Shown one piece after another: positions 51,239-59,279 of a DNA stretch of 64,000 nucleotides. The translations under genes and the position numbers were made by a program. Location of the stretch: assembly GCF_021538675.1 (NCBI RefSeq), contig NZ_JAJUKH010000001.1, positions 1,245,532 to 1,309,531 on the forward strand, read 5' to 3'. The notes under the pieces are model-generated. The model made no database searches, had not been told where the DNA came from, and saw only the letters and a program-made list of their open reading frames with translations. The stretch comes from Paenarthrobacter sp. AR 02. Lineage in GTDB: Bacteria; Actinomycetota; Actinomycetes; Actinomycetales; Micrococcaceae. Numbering within the stretch: position 1 is the stretch's first letter; each line of letters starts with the position of its first letter.

Positions 51239-52506
51239 ACCGGCGTCGCACGTCCGTGGTCCAGCCCTCCGCGCCCGTCACCATGGGGCGTTGGAACCGC
51301 ATCGTCGTGATCGTGGTCGGCATCTTCCTGGTCACCTGGGGAGGGCCGGCCGCCAGCGCGTTCTGGAGCACGGTGAGCAGCAGCAACTTCGCCGCCGCCA
51401 AGGCCGACACCGTCAACCAAGGTGCCAAGCCGACGGCCGCCGTCGGACTTGCGGGCAGCGTGACGGTCACCTGGACGGCAAGCACGACGGCGGCAGGCAA
51501 GTCAGCGACCGGGTACAGCATCGCCCGCTACGCCTCCGCCACGGGAGGCACCAGGGTCGCTGCGGCTGGAACATGCACCGGCACGGTGGCTGCACTGAGC
51601 TGCACTGACACGGCGCCAACGGGCACGTGGTACTACGCGGTGACGCCGATGCTCTCATTGTGGCAAGGGATGGAAAGCCTGCGGAGCACGGGCTCAGTAG
51701 TCGACGCCACGGCGCCAGACGCTCCCGTCGTCACTGCTCCGGCTTACGTGACCACCGCCAACGTCTCCAACGTCCCCGTCACAGGTACGGCCGAAGCGAA
51801 CTCGACTGTGGTGTTGACGGTAACGGACGCGGGGGCCGCACACACCGTGACCCAGACCCGCACAGCGAATGGATCCGGAGCTTGGTCCGCCACCACACTT
51901 AATCTGACGACGTTCAACGCCGGAACAATCACCTACTCCGCTCGGGCTACTGACGCAGCCGGGAACACCGGGGTCCCCGGAACGGCGTCGTCCGTCAAGG
52001 ACACCACCGTTCCAACGGTTACCAACGTTCAGCTCAGCAACGGAGGAGCCAACCAGGGCAAGGTGGAAAAGGACGACAAGGTGACCCTGACCTTCTCCGA
52101 AGCCCTGGACGCGAGCAAGATGTGCAGCGCTTGGACAGATGACACCATCACGCAAACACTCGACGCCGACAACCAAGTGACTGTTTCGATCTCCTCGTCA
52201 GACATCCTCAGCGTTAGTGCCACCGGCTGCTCGACCCTCAAGCTGGGCAACGTGGATCTTAAAAGCAATTACACCTCGCAAACGTTGACCTTCCGGGGAA
52301 CTGGTACCGACGCCTCGGTGCTGGAGTGGAACCCCTCGGCCAAGACCGTCACCATCACCTTGGGTGCGCTGGTGTCAGGTAGCCCGATCGGGGCGACGCA
52401 GAGCGCCGACAACGCCGCCTTTACTCCGACATCCGGTCTGACGGATATCGCCGGTAACGCGCTCTCTAACTCCAAGTTCACCAGCGCCACAACCTCGAGG
52501 TTTTGA
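51235..52506 (+). CDS. Large secreted Ig-like/Fn3-like protein
   Basis: 423 residues. A long basic leader (MNRRRTSVVQPS) precedes a hydrophobic core and the cut-site region GGPAASAFWSTVSSSNFA, a variant of the A-x-A-Y-W motif. An Fn3-like module (about 65-135; VTVTWTASTTAAGKSATGYS) is followed by a bacterial Ig-like module (about 140-235; NVPVTGTAEANSTVVLTVTD). The C-terminal part (about 240-420) resembles the Ig-like domains of adhesins (SNGGANQGKVEKDDKVTLTF). GTG 51235 overlaps the preceding stop. It is the likely structural or adhesive component of the cluster. Confidence 0.7.
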   Translation: MNRRRTSVVQPSAPVTMGRWNRIVVIVVGIFLVTWGGPAASAFWSTVSSSNFAAAKADTVNQGAKPTAAVGLAGSVTVTWTASTTAAGKSATGYSIARYASATGGTRVAAAGTCTGTVAALSCTDTAPTGTWYYAVTPMLSLWQGMESLRSTGSVVDATAPDAPVVTAPAYVTTANVSNVPVTGTAEANSTVVLTVTDAGAAHTVTQTRTANGSGAWSATTLNLTTFNAGTITYSARATDAAGNTGVPGTASSVKDTTVPTVTNVQLSNGGANQGKVEKDDKVTLTFSEALDASKMCSAWTDDTITQTLDADNQVTVSISSSDILSVSATGCSTLKLGNVDLKSNYTSQTLTFRGTGTDASVLEWNPSAKTVTITLGALVSGSPIGATQSADNAAFTPTSGLTDIAGNALSNSKFTSATTSRF

Positions 52507-52523
52507 GGCCACAATCCGTGTAT

Positions 52524-52559
52524 AGATAGTGCCTCTCAGCGTGATGAGGGGCACTATCT
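52524..52559 (+). terminator. Hairpin between the secreted-protein cluster and the FUSC gene
   Basis: AGATAGTGCC (52524-52533) pairs perfectly with GGCACTATCT (52550-52559), with inner pairing CTC/GAG possible. No T-run follows. The right arm touches the GTG start of the next gene and overlaps its GAGGGG ribosome site, so the hairpin may regulate translation. Confidence 0.5.
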
Positions 52560-53735
52560 GTGCCTGATCCCCGAGTAGGCCAGCGCTCGGAGCGTAACCT
52601 TGAAGCGGACGCCAGTGCCGCCGTCGTACGTTTGATCCTGCGACGAAAGGCGAGCCGCCCTTTGAAGGCTGTAGCGGAAATGTTCACGATGGGTCCGGGG
52701 AACAAGGACCACCATCCCGCCCTACGCTGCGCCGTAGGGGTGTTCGTGCCGCTGATCGTTTTGACGCTGCTGGGGCGGCTGGATCTGGCCGTGTTTGCGT
52801 CGTTTGGGGCCTTCACCGGAATCTATGGGCGCAATGAACCGCACAGCGTCCGTTTCCGCAGCCAGCTTCGGGCTGGCGGCTTCATGCTTTTCATCATCCT
52901 CTGCGCCACATTGCTGGCCCGTGGGGAGCATGCGTGGGGCCTGGACGCTACCTCTTACTCCTGGATCCTGATCGTTGCGACGACCATCGTGGCCGGTGCC
53001 TGCTCCGTGGTGGTGGCTGCCTGGCGACTCCGCCCCGGCGGCTCCCTCTTTCACATTTTTGCTTTTGCCGCGATCGCTTCGATACCCACGCAGCCGCCCC
53101 TGTGGGAGGCAATGCTTGTGGCAGTCCTGACTAGCGGTTTCTGCCTGTTGGTCGGCATGTCGTCACGTGTGGTCAAAAGTCATCGAACGCCATGGAAAAA
53201 GCCGCCGCCCATCCGGCACACGCCGGCCGAACTCCGGGCGATCTGGCTTGAAGGGGGTGGCTACCTGATAGCGGCCGGGCTCGCCGGGACGTTGGCGACG
53301 CTGGTGGGCCAACAGCTTGGCTTTGGCCACACGTACTGGGCCATGGTGGCAGCGGTGGTGCCCCTGGTGGGCCATTCCACCCGGCACCGGGTGAGCCGGG
53401 GTATCCAAAGGATCGCGGGAACGGTGCTTGGCCTGGTGCTCCTGGCAGGCATCCTGTGGCTCAATCCAGCGCCGTGGGCCATGGTCCTGGTCATAGCGGC
53501 GTGCCAGTTCGGGGCCGAGATGTTCATTGCCCGGCAGTATTTCATCGCACAGCTCTTCGTCACCCCGCTTGCCCTGATTGCCACGCTCCTCGCCGCGCCG
53601 GTGGACCCGAGTCTGCTCCTCCGGGACCGGATCATCGAGACCGTCATAGGTGCCGCCGTCGGTGTTGCAGTCGTGGTGGCCCCGGCAGTGTGGCGCCGTG
53701 TACGGGTGCGCCAAGTCTCGTTCAGCGAACGGTAG
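52560..53735 (+). CDS. FUSC-family membrane protein
   Basis: 391 residues; FUSC (fusaric-acid-resistance/aromatic acid exporter-like) fold. Two clusters of membrane helices are seen, from about 55 and about 250 (for example ALRCAVGVFVPLIVLTLLG, then YWAMVAAVVPLVGHSTRHRV, the conserved FUSC segment). A hydrophilic section with HTPAELRAIWLEGGG lies between them. The start is uncertain: GTG 52560 has GAGGGG 9 bases upstream, but it lies in a hairpin; ATG 52680 gives a shorter protein that keeps all membrane helices. The substrate is unknown. Confidence 0.7.
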   Translation: MPDPRVGQRSERNLEADASAAVVRLILRRKASRPLKAVAEMFTMGPGNKDHHPALRCAVGVFVPLIVLTLLGRLDLAVFASFGAFTGIYGRNEPHSVRFRSQLRAGGFMLFIILCATLLARGEHAWGLDATSYSWILIVATTIVAGACSVVVAAWRLRPGGSLFHIFAFAAIASIPTQPPLWEAMLVAVLTSGFCLLVGMSSRVVKSHRTPWKKPPPIRHTPAELRAIWLEGGGYLIAAGLAGTLATLVGQQLGFGHTYWAMVAAVVPLVGHSTRHRVSRGIQRIAGTVLGLVLLAGILWLNPAPWAMVLVIAACQFGAEMFIARQYFIAQLFVTPLALIATLLAAPVDPSLLLRDRIIETVIGAAVGVAVVVAPAVWRRVRVRQVSFSER

Positions 53736-53767
53736 TCCGGGATCTTCGCTTCATGGACTAGTATCAA

Positions 53768-53783
53768 TTGGTTAGACAATCAA
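53768..53783. promoter_or_regulatory. Candidate MarR operator
   Basis: TTGGTT-AGAC-AATCAA, a 16-bp near-palindrome with one mismatched pair, 25 bp before the MarR start. A second inverted half (TGTCTACCAA at 53790-53799) lies close to it. Confidence 0.5.
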
Positions 53784-53808
53784 GATACATGTCTACCAAA
53801 GGACTGGT

Positions 53809-54306
53809 GTGAGCGACAAGGATGAACGCAAGGGATATTGGTACGGGCTGGAGAGCCGTAAGCAGATGGGCGCCGTGGACGTCCTGAACGCACTCAGGGA
53901 CTACCGGACGGCCGAAGCTGACATGCGGCGGCGAACGCGCGCCTCGATGGGCATGGGGGAGACCGACCTCATGGCGTTGCGGTACCTGCTTGAAGCCGAG
54001 CGTGCCGGCCGGGAGGTGGGCCCCAAGGAGTTGGCGGTACGGCTTGGGGTGACCTCGGCCTCCATGACGTCCTTGGTGGACCGCCTGGTGAGGTCCGGCT
54101 ACGTTACCCGAGAGCCCCACCCGACTGATCGTCGAGCCCTCATTCTCCGCCCGACGCCGGGGTCGGAACAGGAGGTCCGCAGTACCTTGGGCGACATGCA
54201 TTCGCGCATGATGGAGGCCGCCGAAACGCTGAGCAGCAAAGACTCCGCGGTGGTGGTTGAGTTCCTTCGGCGTATGCGCAAGGCGATCGACAGCGTCTCC
54301 TCCTGA
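53809..54306 (+). CDS. MarR-family regulator
   Basis: 165-residue winged-helix regulator. The DNA-binding part covers about residues 45-115 (LAVRLGVTSASMTSLVDRLV, then GYVTREPHPTDRRALILRPT with the wing). GTG 53809 follows AAAGGACTG. It lies 73 bp after the FUSC gene on the same strand and may control that gene or itself. Its ligand is unknown, though many MarR proteins sense aromatic or phenolic compounds. Confidence 0.85.
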   Translation: MSDKDERKGYWYGLESRKQMGAVDVLNALRDYRTAEADMRRRTRASMGMGETDLMALRYLLEAERAGREVGPKELAVRLGVTSASMTSLVDRLVRSGYVTREPHPTDRRALILRPTPGSEQEVRSTLGDMHSRMMEAAETLSSKDSAVVVEFLRRMRKAIDSVSS

Positions 54307-54384
54307 AGCTGAGTTGGACATTATTGATAAGTACACATATAACTAGATAGCCAAGCTACTTACTAGGGAATGTGTGGGCAAGCG

Positions 54385-54786
54385 ATGACAATCGTGCTGC
54401 GTGAACCGAGTTCCACCCCCGTCGTCCACGATGACGTTGACGTCATCACTGACCAGGTCATCCCGGCAGGCCCCGTACATTGCGGTTCACGCATGGCGAT
54501 TTCCGCTGGCCCGGCCCACGATGCCATGCAGTGGGTTTCCGTCGAACCGATCTGCCCCGAGTGGGCCTGCGGTTGCGGCTTCCGGATGGACATCGACGCC
54601 ATAGATCCGGTGAGCGGCGTCTGGATCGCTGCCCTTCGGCGCCAGAGCCTGCAACATGAGCTGGCAATCTCCCAGAACACCCTGGCGCTCGCCTTCAAGA
54701 GGGCAGTCGATGCAGGAGTAGACCCCCTTGCCCTCGCCGAGGTGGCAGGTGTGCCTGCTGCCGAGATTGAATCACTGCTCCAATGA
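54385..54786 (+). CDS. Cys-rich small protein coupled to a kinase
   Basis: 133 residues, not assigned to a family. Four Cys positions (VHCGSR, PICPEWACGCGF) form a CxxxxCxC-like cluster that could bind zinc. The C-terminal third is helical (ISQNTLALAFKRAVDAGVDP, then LALAEVAGVPAAEIESLL) like a small helix-turn-helix. ATG 54385 is preferred over ATG 54370, which has its ribosome site only 1 base away. It overlaps the kinase start by ATGA. Confidence 0.6.
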   Translation: MTIVLREPSSTPVVHDDVDVITDQVIPAGPVHCGSRMAISAGPAHDAMQWVSVEPICPEWACGCGFRMDIDAIDPVSGVWIAALRRQSLQHELAISQNTLALAFKRAVDAGVDPLALAEVAGVPAAEIESLLQ

Positions 54787-55637
54787 CGCTCATGGAGACG
54801 GCGGCCGACCGCGCTGATCGCGGGGCCGCCCCTTCCGATGTGGTCCTTGGAGGACGATATCGGCTGGGCAAGCAGCTGGGCGGAGGGTCCGAGGCCTACG
54901 TCAAGGAAGCCCGGGACCTGGAGTCAGGCACCACTGTGGCCGTCAAGATCTTCAGGACCACAGCCAAGGACGCTCCTTTTCGACGCGAACTGGACATCCA
55001 TGGTCCTTTGCGCCATAAGAACATCGCCAGGGTGGTGTCCTCCGGAAGCACCGAGGGCGACGAAGTCCAAGGCGCCCACAACTACCTGGTGATGGAACTG
55101 GTCCAGGGCCAGGACTTGCGGACCCTCCTTGAGGAAGGGCCAGCCTCACCGCATCAGACCGTGGAGTGGATGACGGGGATTGCCAGGGCCTTGACGTTCC
55201 TGCACAGGCGCGGGATTGTCCACAACGACATCAAGCCCGGCAATATCCTGGTGGATTTCGCAGGCGACCCGGGCGGCGTAGGAGTGGCCAAGCTGACCGA
55301 TTTTGGCATCGCGCTCAACGGGCGGCATCCTGCGCCGAGCTCCTCCTCCGGGACGCCGCACTATCTGAGTCCGGAAGAAGTCTGTGGAGGCACCTCAACT
55401 GCTGCCAGTGATATTTATTCGTTGGGCCTGGTTGCCCTCGAATGCCTCACCGGAACAAAAGCCTTTCCCGGCCCTCCCCTTGAGTCCATGGTTGCGAGGA
55501 CCCTGGGCGAACCACGAATTCCCGGAACGGTCCGGCGACGCTGGTCCATGGTGCTTCATGCCATGACAGACCCCGACCCGGCGGGTAGACCGTCTGCCAG
55601 CCACGTTGTCGGTATGCTCCGACGGCTCGGCTGGTAG
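54783..55637 (+). CDS. Serine/threonine protein kinase (soluble)
   Basis: 284-residue Hanks-type kinase. The Gly-rich loop is LGGGSEAYV, the Lys is in VAVKIF, the catalytic loop reads VHNDIKPGNIL (an HND form of HRD), and DFG is followed by an activation segment with SSSGTPHYLSPEE. The C-lobe ends DPDPAGRPSASHVV. No membrane segment or sensor domain is seen, unlike PknB-like kinases. The substrate is unknown; the Cys-rich protein made from the same message is the prime candidate partner. Confidence 0.85.
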   Translation: MTLMETAADRADRGAAPSDVVLGGRYRLGKQLGGGSEAYVKEARDLESGTTVAVKIFRTTAKDAPFRRELDIHGPLRHKNIARVVSSGSTEGDEVQGAHNYLVMELVQGQDLRTLLEEGPASPHQTVEWMTGIARALTFLHRRGIVHNDIKPGNILVDFAGDPGGVGVAKLTDFGIALNGRHPAPSSSSGTPHYLSPEEVCGGTSTAASDIYSLGLVALECLTGTKAFPGPPLESMVARTLGEPRIPGTVRRRWSMVLHAMTDPDPAGRPSASHVVGMLRRLGW

Positions 55638-55709
55638 CCAACAATCAGGTCGATAGCGGCGTGCGCTCTCATGCCGAACTGGGACCTCATCACGAAAGAG
55701 AGATAAATA

Positions 55710-55970
55710 ATGGGAATCATTGGTTGGATTATTCTGGGTCTGATCGCCGGCGCCATCGCCAAGGCCATCATGCCGGGCCGTCAGGGTGGCGGCTGGATCG
55801 CTACGCTGCTCCTGGGCATCGTTGGCGCCATCCTGGGTGGATGGATCGGCAGCGCGCTCTTCAACGTTGGCATCAACGAGTTCTGGTCGCTGTCCACCTG
55901 GTTGCTGGCCATCGTGGGCGCACTGATCGTCCTGGCTATCTGGGGCCTGCTCACGCGCAAGAAGGCGTAA
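55710..55970 (+). CDS. GlsB/YeaQ/YmgE-family membrane protein
   Basis: 86-residue small membrane protein of the transglycosylase-associated (YeaQ/YmgE) family. Three hydrophobic helices are seen: GIIGWIILGLIAGAIAKAIM, then WIATLLLGIVGAILGGWIGS and LLAIVGALIVLAIWGLL. It is linked to envelope stress in other bacteria. ATG 55710 follows AAAGAGA. Two terminators follow. Confidence 0.88.
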   Translation: MGIIGWIILGLIAGAIAKAIMPGRQGGGWIATLLLGIVGAILGGWIGSALFNVGINEFWSLSTWLLAIVGALIVLAIWGLLTRKKA

Positions 55971-55988
55971 CCGACTGACAGCAAGGGA

Positions 55989-56066
55989 GGCCCCGACGCC
56001 GCGTTTCACGACGCAGGCGCCGGGGCTTTCTGGTTTTAAGGGGCCCTTTGAGGGGGCCCTTTTTCT
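55989..56066 (+). terminator. Tandem terminators after the GlsB-type gene
   Basis: First stem 55989-56000 with 56016-56026 (GGCCCCGACGCC with GGCGCCGGGGC), followed by CTGGTTTT. Second stem AAGGG...CCCTT around GGGGCCC blocks (56039-56064), followed by TTTTTC. Confidence 0.75.
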
Positions 56067-56225
56067 TAACGCCCCCTTTTTGGCGTCACTCTTGAGGGGC
56101 CGTGCACGGCGTTTTTCTGACCGCGGCCGGTCATATATTCCCCAGTCGGGCCCCGGCTGGGTGTGGCCCCGGACCCTCCGCTACGCTGCTCGACGTCACC
56201 ACCCACCGCACGCTAAGGGCCAACG

Positions 56226-57437
56226 ATGTACTCTTCAGCCGCCGCCGCCATCAAAGGTCCGCCGGGACAGAGCCTCAAACCAGGCGCCCTCGGGACAGCC
56301 TTGGGCGCCTTCGGAGTCGCCGGCATCATGGGCATCGTCGCTGTGGTCCTGCATGGCTTGGGGCAGCAATCCCCGTATGTTGGCCCCGGTTACTCCGGCT
56401 GGGCCCAAGCGGCCGCGGATTCCCCGGCGGCTGCTGCAAGGTGGTTCCTGGGGGACATGACGGAGCCGCTCTTCTACAAGTCCGACCTCGCAGCCCTGGG
56501 GCTGTTGGCAGGAGCGTGGTTGGCCCGGTGGGTCGGCCGCCGACAGGGCCGCGTCGGGCGGCGGGAGAGCCTGGGTCCCTGGATTCTTGCGTCGGCTTCG
56601 CTGAGTTTGCTGCTGTCCAACGTGGCGTTCGGATGGTTGCTCGACGACGGGTGGCAGCCAACGTTCGTGCCTTTCGTTTGCGTGGCTCCGGCCGTGGTGA
56701 TCCTCTACGGGGCCGGGTGGCAAACGTGCCTCACGGGCGCCGTGCTCGGTGCGGCCACCGTCACGCCCTTGGCGTTGATATTCATCCCCATCCTCGCCAA
56801 CCCCCTTGGCCTGCCGCCCGTGGTGGCAAACGTCCTGGCGATGTCCGGGGGGTCCATTCTCTCTTTCCTGGTCGCACGACGGTTGCCCTGGCTTGTCCTG
56901 CGCGAGCGCGAGCCGGACCTCGGCGCGGAACGGAACCTGCCGGCGTCGGGCTTTAACCAGTCGCTACTCGGGGACGCACTGTGGGCTGCGCAACGGGTCA
57001 TCAGGGACTTCACGGAGACGCACTTCATCGCCAAGGGGTTCGCCAGCGTCGGCATGATTTCCGGGGCTGTGGTGGCGTATGTCCTTAATCCTGGGTTGCC
57101 GTCCTACGGGTCCGGCCTGCTTCCGCACATCCTCTTTGCGCAAGCACTTACCTCCGCCATCGGCGTGGTCCTTTGGCGGGGCTGGTACCTGGATGGCGGT
57201 TGGGCTGCGACGTATGCGTCCGTGGTGTCCGTCGCCCCGGCGGCCGTCCTCGCCACCGGTGGTTCCTTTTTCGGCGTCGTGGGCGGGGCGATCCTGGGCG
57301 CTGTACTGGCCCCGCCGCTGGCCCGGGTTTTCTCCGCAAAGCTGCCCGCGGACTTCCACCCTGTCATAGGCAACACTGCAGCCATGGCGGTATCGACGGC
57401 GGTCGCCGTACCGTTGCTTGGACTGCTGCCTGCCTGA
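56226..57437 (+). CDS. Polytopic membrane protein with an internal duplication
   Basis: 403 residues, about 8-10 membrane helices, not assigned to a family. Two halves look alike: DDGWQPTFVPFVCVAPAVVI with GAVLGAATVTPLA and VVANVLAMS, against DGGWAATYASVVSVAPAAVL with GAILGAVLAPPLA and VIGNTAAMA. The repeat (about residues 135-225 and 315-395) suggests an inverted or parallel duplicated transporter-like fold. A hydrophilic linker lies around residues 228-265. No substrate can be proposed. Confidence 0.6.
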   Translation: MYSSAAAAIKGPPGQSLKPGALGTALGAFGVAGIMGIVAVVLHGLGQQSPYVGPGYSGWAQAAADSPAAAARWFLGDMTEPLFYKSDLAALGLLAGAWLARWVGRRQGRVGRRESLGPWILASASLSLLLSNVAFGWLLDDGWQPTFVPFVCVAPAVVILYGAGWQTCLTGAVLGAATVTPLALIFIPILANPLGLPPVVANVLAMSGGSILSFLVARRLPWLVLREREPDLGAERNLPASGFNQSLLGDALWAAQRVIRDFTETHFIAKGFASVGMISGAVVAYVLNPGLPSYGSGLLPHILFAQALTSAIGVVLWRGWYLDGGWAATYASVVSVAPAAVLATGGSFFGVVGGAILGAVLAPPLARVFSAKLPADFHPVIGNTAAMAVSTAVAVPLLGLLPA

Positions 57438-57468
57438 GGCCGGGAGGCGGACGGGTTGCGTCCGGAGG

Positions 57469-58224
57469 TCAGCCTCCGATGTGGTGGATCGTGAAGGCGC
57501 TAAGGAACCCGACGGCAGCCGTCAGTCCGGTCATGTTGTGGTGCTCCTCGAACGCTTCGGGAATCATCGTGTCTGCCAGCATCGCCAGGATTCCGCCGGC
57601 CGCAATGGCTGTAATGAAGGCGATCACCGACTCAGGCGCGTCCTCGAGGGCGGCGTACCCCACCAGGGCCGCAAGTCCGCTGAAGACTGCGATGCCAACC
57701 CAGGTTCCAAACACGTAAGCGGGGCTGCGGCCGGACTTCTTCATGCCGGCCGTGCTGGACAGGCCTTCGGGGACATTGGAGATGAAGACGGCGGCAAGCA
57801 TCGCCGGGCTGACGGCGCCACCGGCCAACAGGCCCACGCCAAGGACCACGGATTCGGGGATGCCGTCGATGAGCGCGCCCACGGCGATGGCGGTACCGCT
57901 GCCCGGGGAATCCTTCTCGGTGGGTTGGGGCTCACTGGAGCGCTTCCTGTGCTTCGCCCCCGCCCGGGCCAGGAGAACGTTGGACCCAACAAAGATCAGT
58001 GCCCCCAGAAGGAAGCCGAGGACCGTGGGGAGCAACCCTCCGCCGTTCACGGCCTCGTCCACCAGTTCGAAGGCGAGTGCGGAAATCAGGACCCCGGCGC
58101 CGAAGGCCATGACAGTGGAAACCACCTTGGCGGGCACTTTCCACATCCACGCCACACCAGCGCCAAGAACCAACGCCCCGCCTGCCAGCGTGCCCCACAG
58201 CAGGGCCTGTAACCACATCGGCAT
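57469..58224 (-). CDS. ZIP-family metal transporter
   Basis: 251-residue ZIP-like (zinc/iron permease) protein with about eight membrane helices. Family segments are AFGAGVLISALAFELVDEA, GTAIAVGALIDGIPESVVLG (with the His/Glu-type metal site in the IDGIPES segment), and AAVFISNVPEGLSSTAGMK. The metal is probably Zn2+, Fe2+ or Mn2+; not decided by sequence. It is convergent with the membrane protein and diverges from the TasA-like gene. Confidence 0.85.
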   Translation of the reverse strand: MPMWLQALLWGTLAGGALVLGAGVAWMWKVPAKVVSTVMAFGAGVLISALAFELVDEAVNGGGLLPTVLGFLLGALIFVGSNVLLARAGAKHRKRSSEPQPTEKDSPGSGTAIAVGALIDGIPESVVLGVGLLAGGAVSPAMLAAVFISNVPEGLSSTAGMKKSGRSPAYVFGTWVGIAVFSGLAALVGYAALEDAPESVIAFITAIAAGGILAMLADTMIPEAFEEHHNMTGLTAAVGFLSAFTIHHIGG

Positions 58225-58445
58225 TGACTTGCCCTTTCATCGCCGGTCCATATGCATCAAGCAGTGTTTCATAAGGAACCTTAGAAACTGTAAAAAGTCT
58301 TGAGGTTTTCCTGAGGGACTGTTGCGGGTTTGCAGGATTGGTTCTTGAGGGTGGCCCTGCAGAGTAGTTCTTGTCAGCCAGAGAGGCTGGAACGAAGAAC
58401 GGCCGGCCGGTCTCACGGTGGCCTACCGAAAGGACATTGATTCCC

Positions 58446-59051
58446 ATGGCCATCAGCCTCAAGACCACCTCCGGCAAGATCCTCGCTTCCGTCGCACTGG
58501 TCGGCACCGCAGCCGCCGTAGCCGGCATGGGAACCTACGGCGCGTTCACCTCCTCGACCTCCGCCTCACAGGCCGTCACCGCAGGAACCGTCACCATCGC
58601 CCTGGGCACCGGCGCCAACAACACCCTCAACGTCCCCGTCGCGGGCCTGCTGCCCGGGGACAAAGTCGAAAAGCTCGTCACCCTGGCCAACACCGGCAAC
58701 TCCGACCTGAACAACGTCACCCTCACCACCTCCGCCGGCGCCACCGGATCCCTGCTCACCACCGACACCACCAACGGCCTGCAGCTGACCATCGAAAACT
58801 GCTCCGTTGCCTGGACGGGCACCGCCGCTCCCTACACCTGCGCCGGCACCAAGACCACCGTCCTGGCCTCAGGCCCGGTCATCGCCGCGAACAGTGTCCT
58901 GAACAACCTGACGTCCCTGACCAGCACCAAGACCGACAACCTCAAAGTCACCACCGCTTTGCCCGCCACCGCGGACAACACCTTCCAGGGCGCCACCTCC
59001 ACCGTCGGGTTCTCCTTCACCGGCACCCAGCGCACGCAAACCACCAAGTAG
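58446..59051 (+). CDS. TasA/CalY-like exported protein
   Basis: 201-residue protein. The start MAISLKTTSGKILASVALVG continues to VAGMGTYGAFTSSTSASQ, a typical SipW-type signal region. The mature Ala/Thr/Gly-rich beta domain has VPVAGLLPGDKVEKLVTLAN (TasA-family core) and ITALPATADNTFQGATST-like sequence with a Cys pair (ENCSVAW, YTCAG). TasA and camelysin form matrix fibres in bacilli. ATG 58446 has AAAGGAC about 12 bases upstream. It is followed by a strong terminator and the SipW gene. Confidence 0.8.
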   Translation: MAISLKTTSGKILASVALVGTAAAVAGMGTYGAFTSSTSASQAVTAGTVTIALGTGANNTLNVPVAGLLPGDKVEKLVTLANTGNSDLNNVTLTTSAGATGSLLTTDTTNGLQLTIENCSVAWTGTAAPYTCAGTKTTVLASGPVIAANSVLNNLTSLTSTKTDNLKVTTALPATADNTFQGATSTVGFSFTGTQRTQTTK

Positions 59052-59129
59052 TCACCACGGTCCCGCGAAGGCCCCGCGAAGGCCCCACGAAGGCCCCGAG
59101 AGGGGGTCGGAAGGGGGCCGCACCAGACT

Positions 59130-59181
59130 CCGCCGGGCCTGATCGGCCACCCCCCTGCCTGATCAGGCCCGGCGGGTTTTT
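59130..59181 (+). terminator. Terminator between the TasA-like gene and sipW
   Basis: Stem CCGCCGGGCCTGATC (59130-59144) pairs perfectly with GATCAGGCCCGGCGG (59161-59175), 16-base loop, followed by GTTTTTCC. Strong intrinsic terminator, though read-through may make a low level of sipW. Confidence 0.9.
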
Positions 59182-59279
59182 CCTGAGCCAGACTTGAGGA
59201 ATTTCCGCAGTAAGCCTGAGCCACGCCCTGCAGACTAAGAAGCAGAACAACAACCCCTCCCGGAAGGAACGCCAGGACA

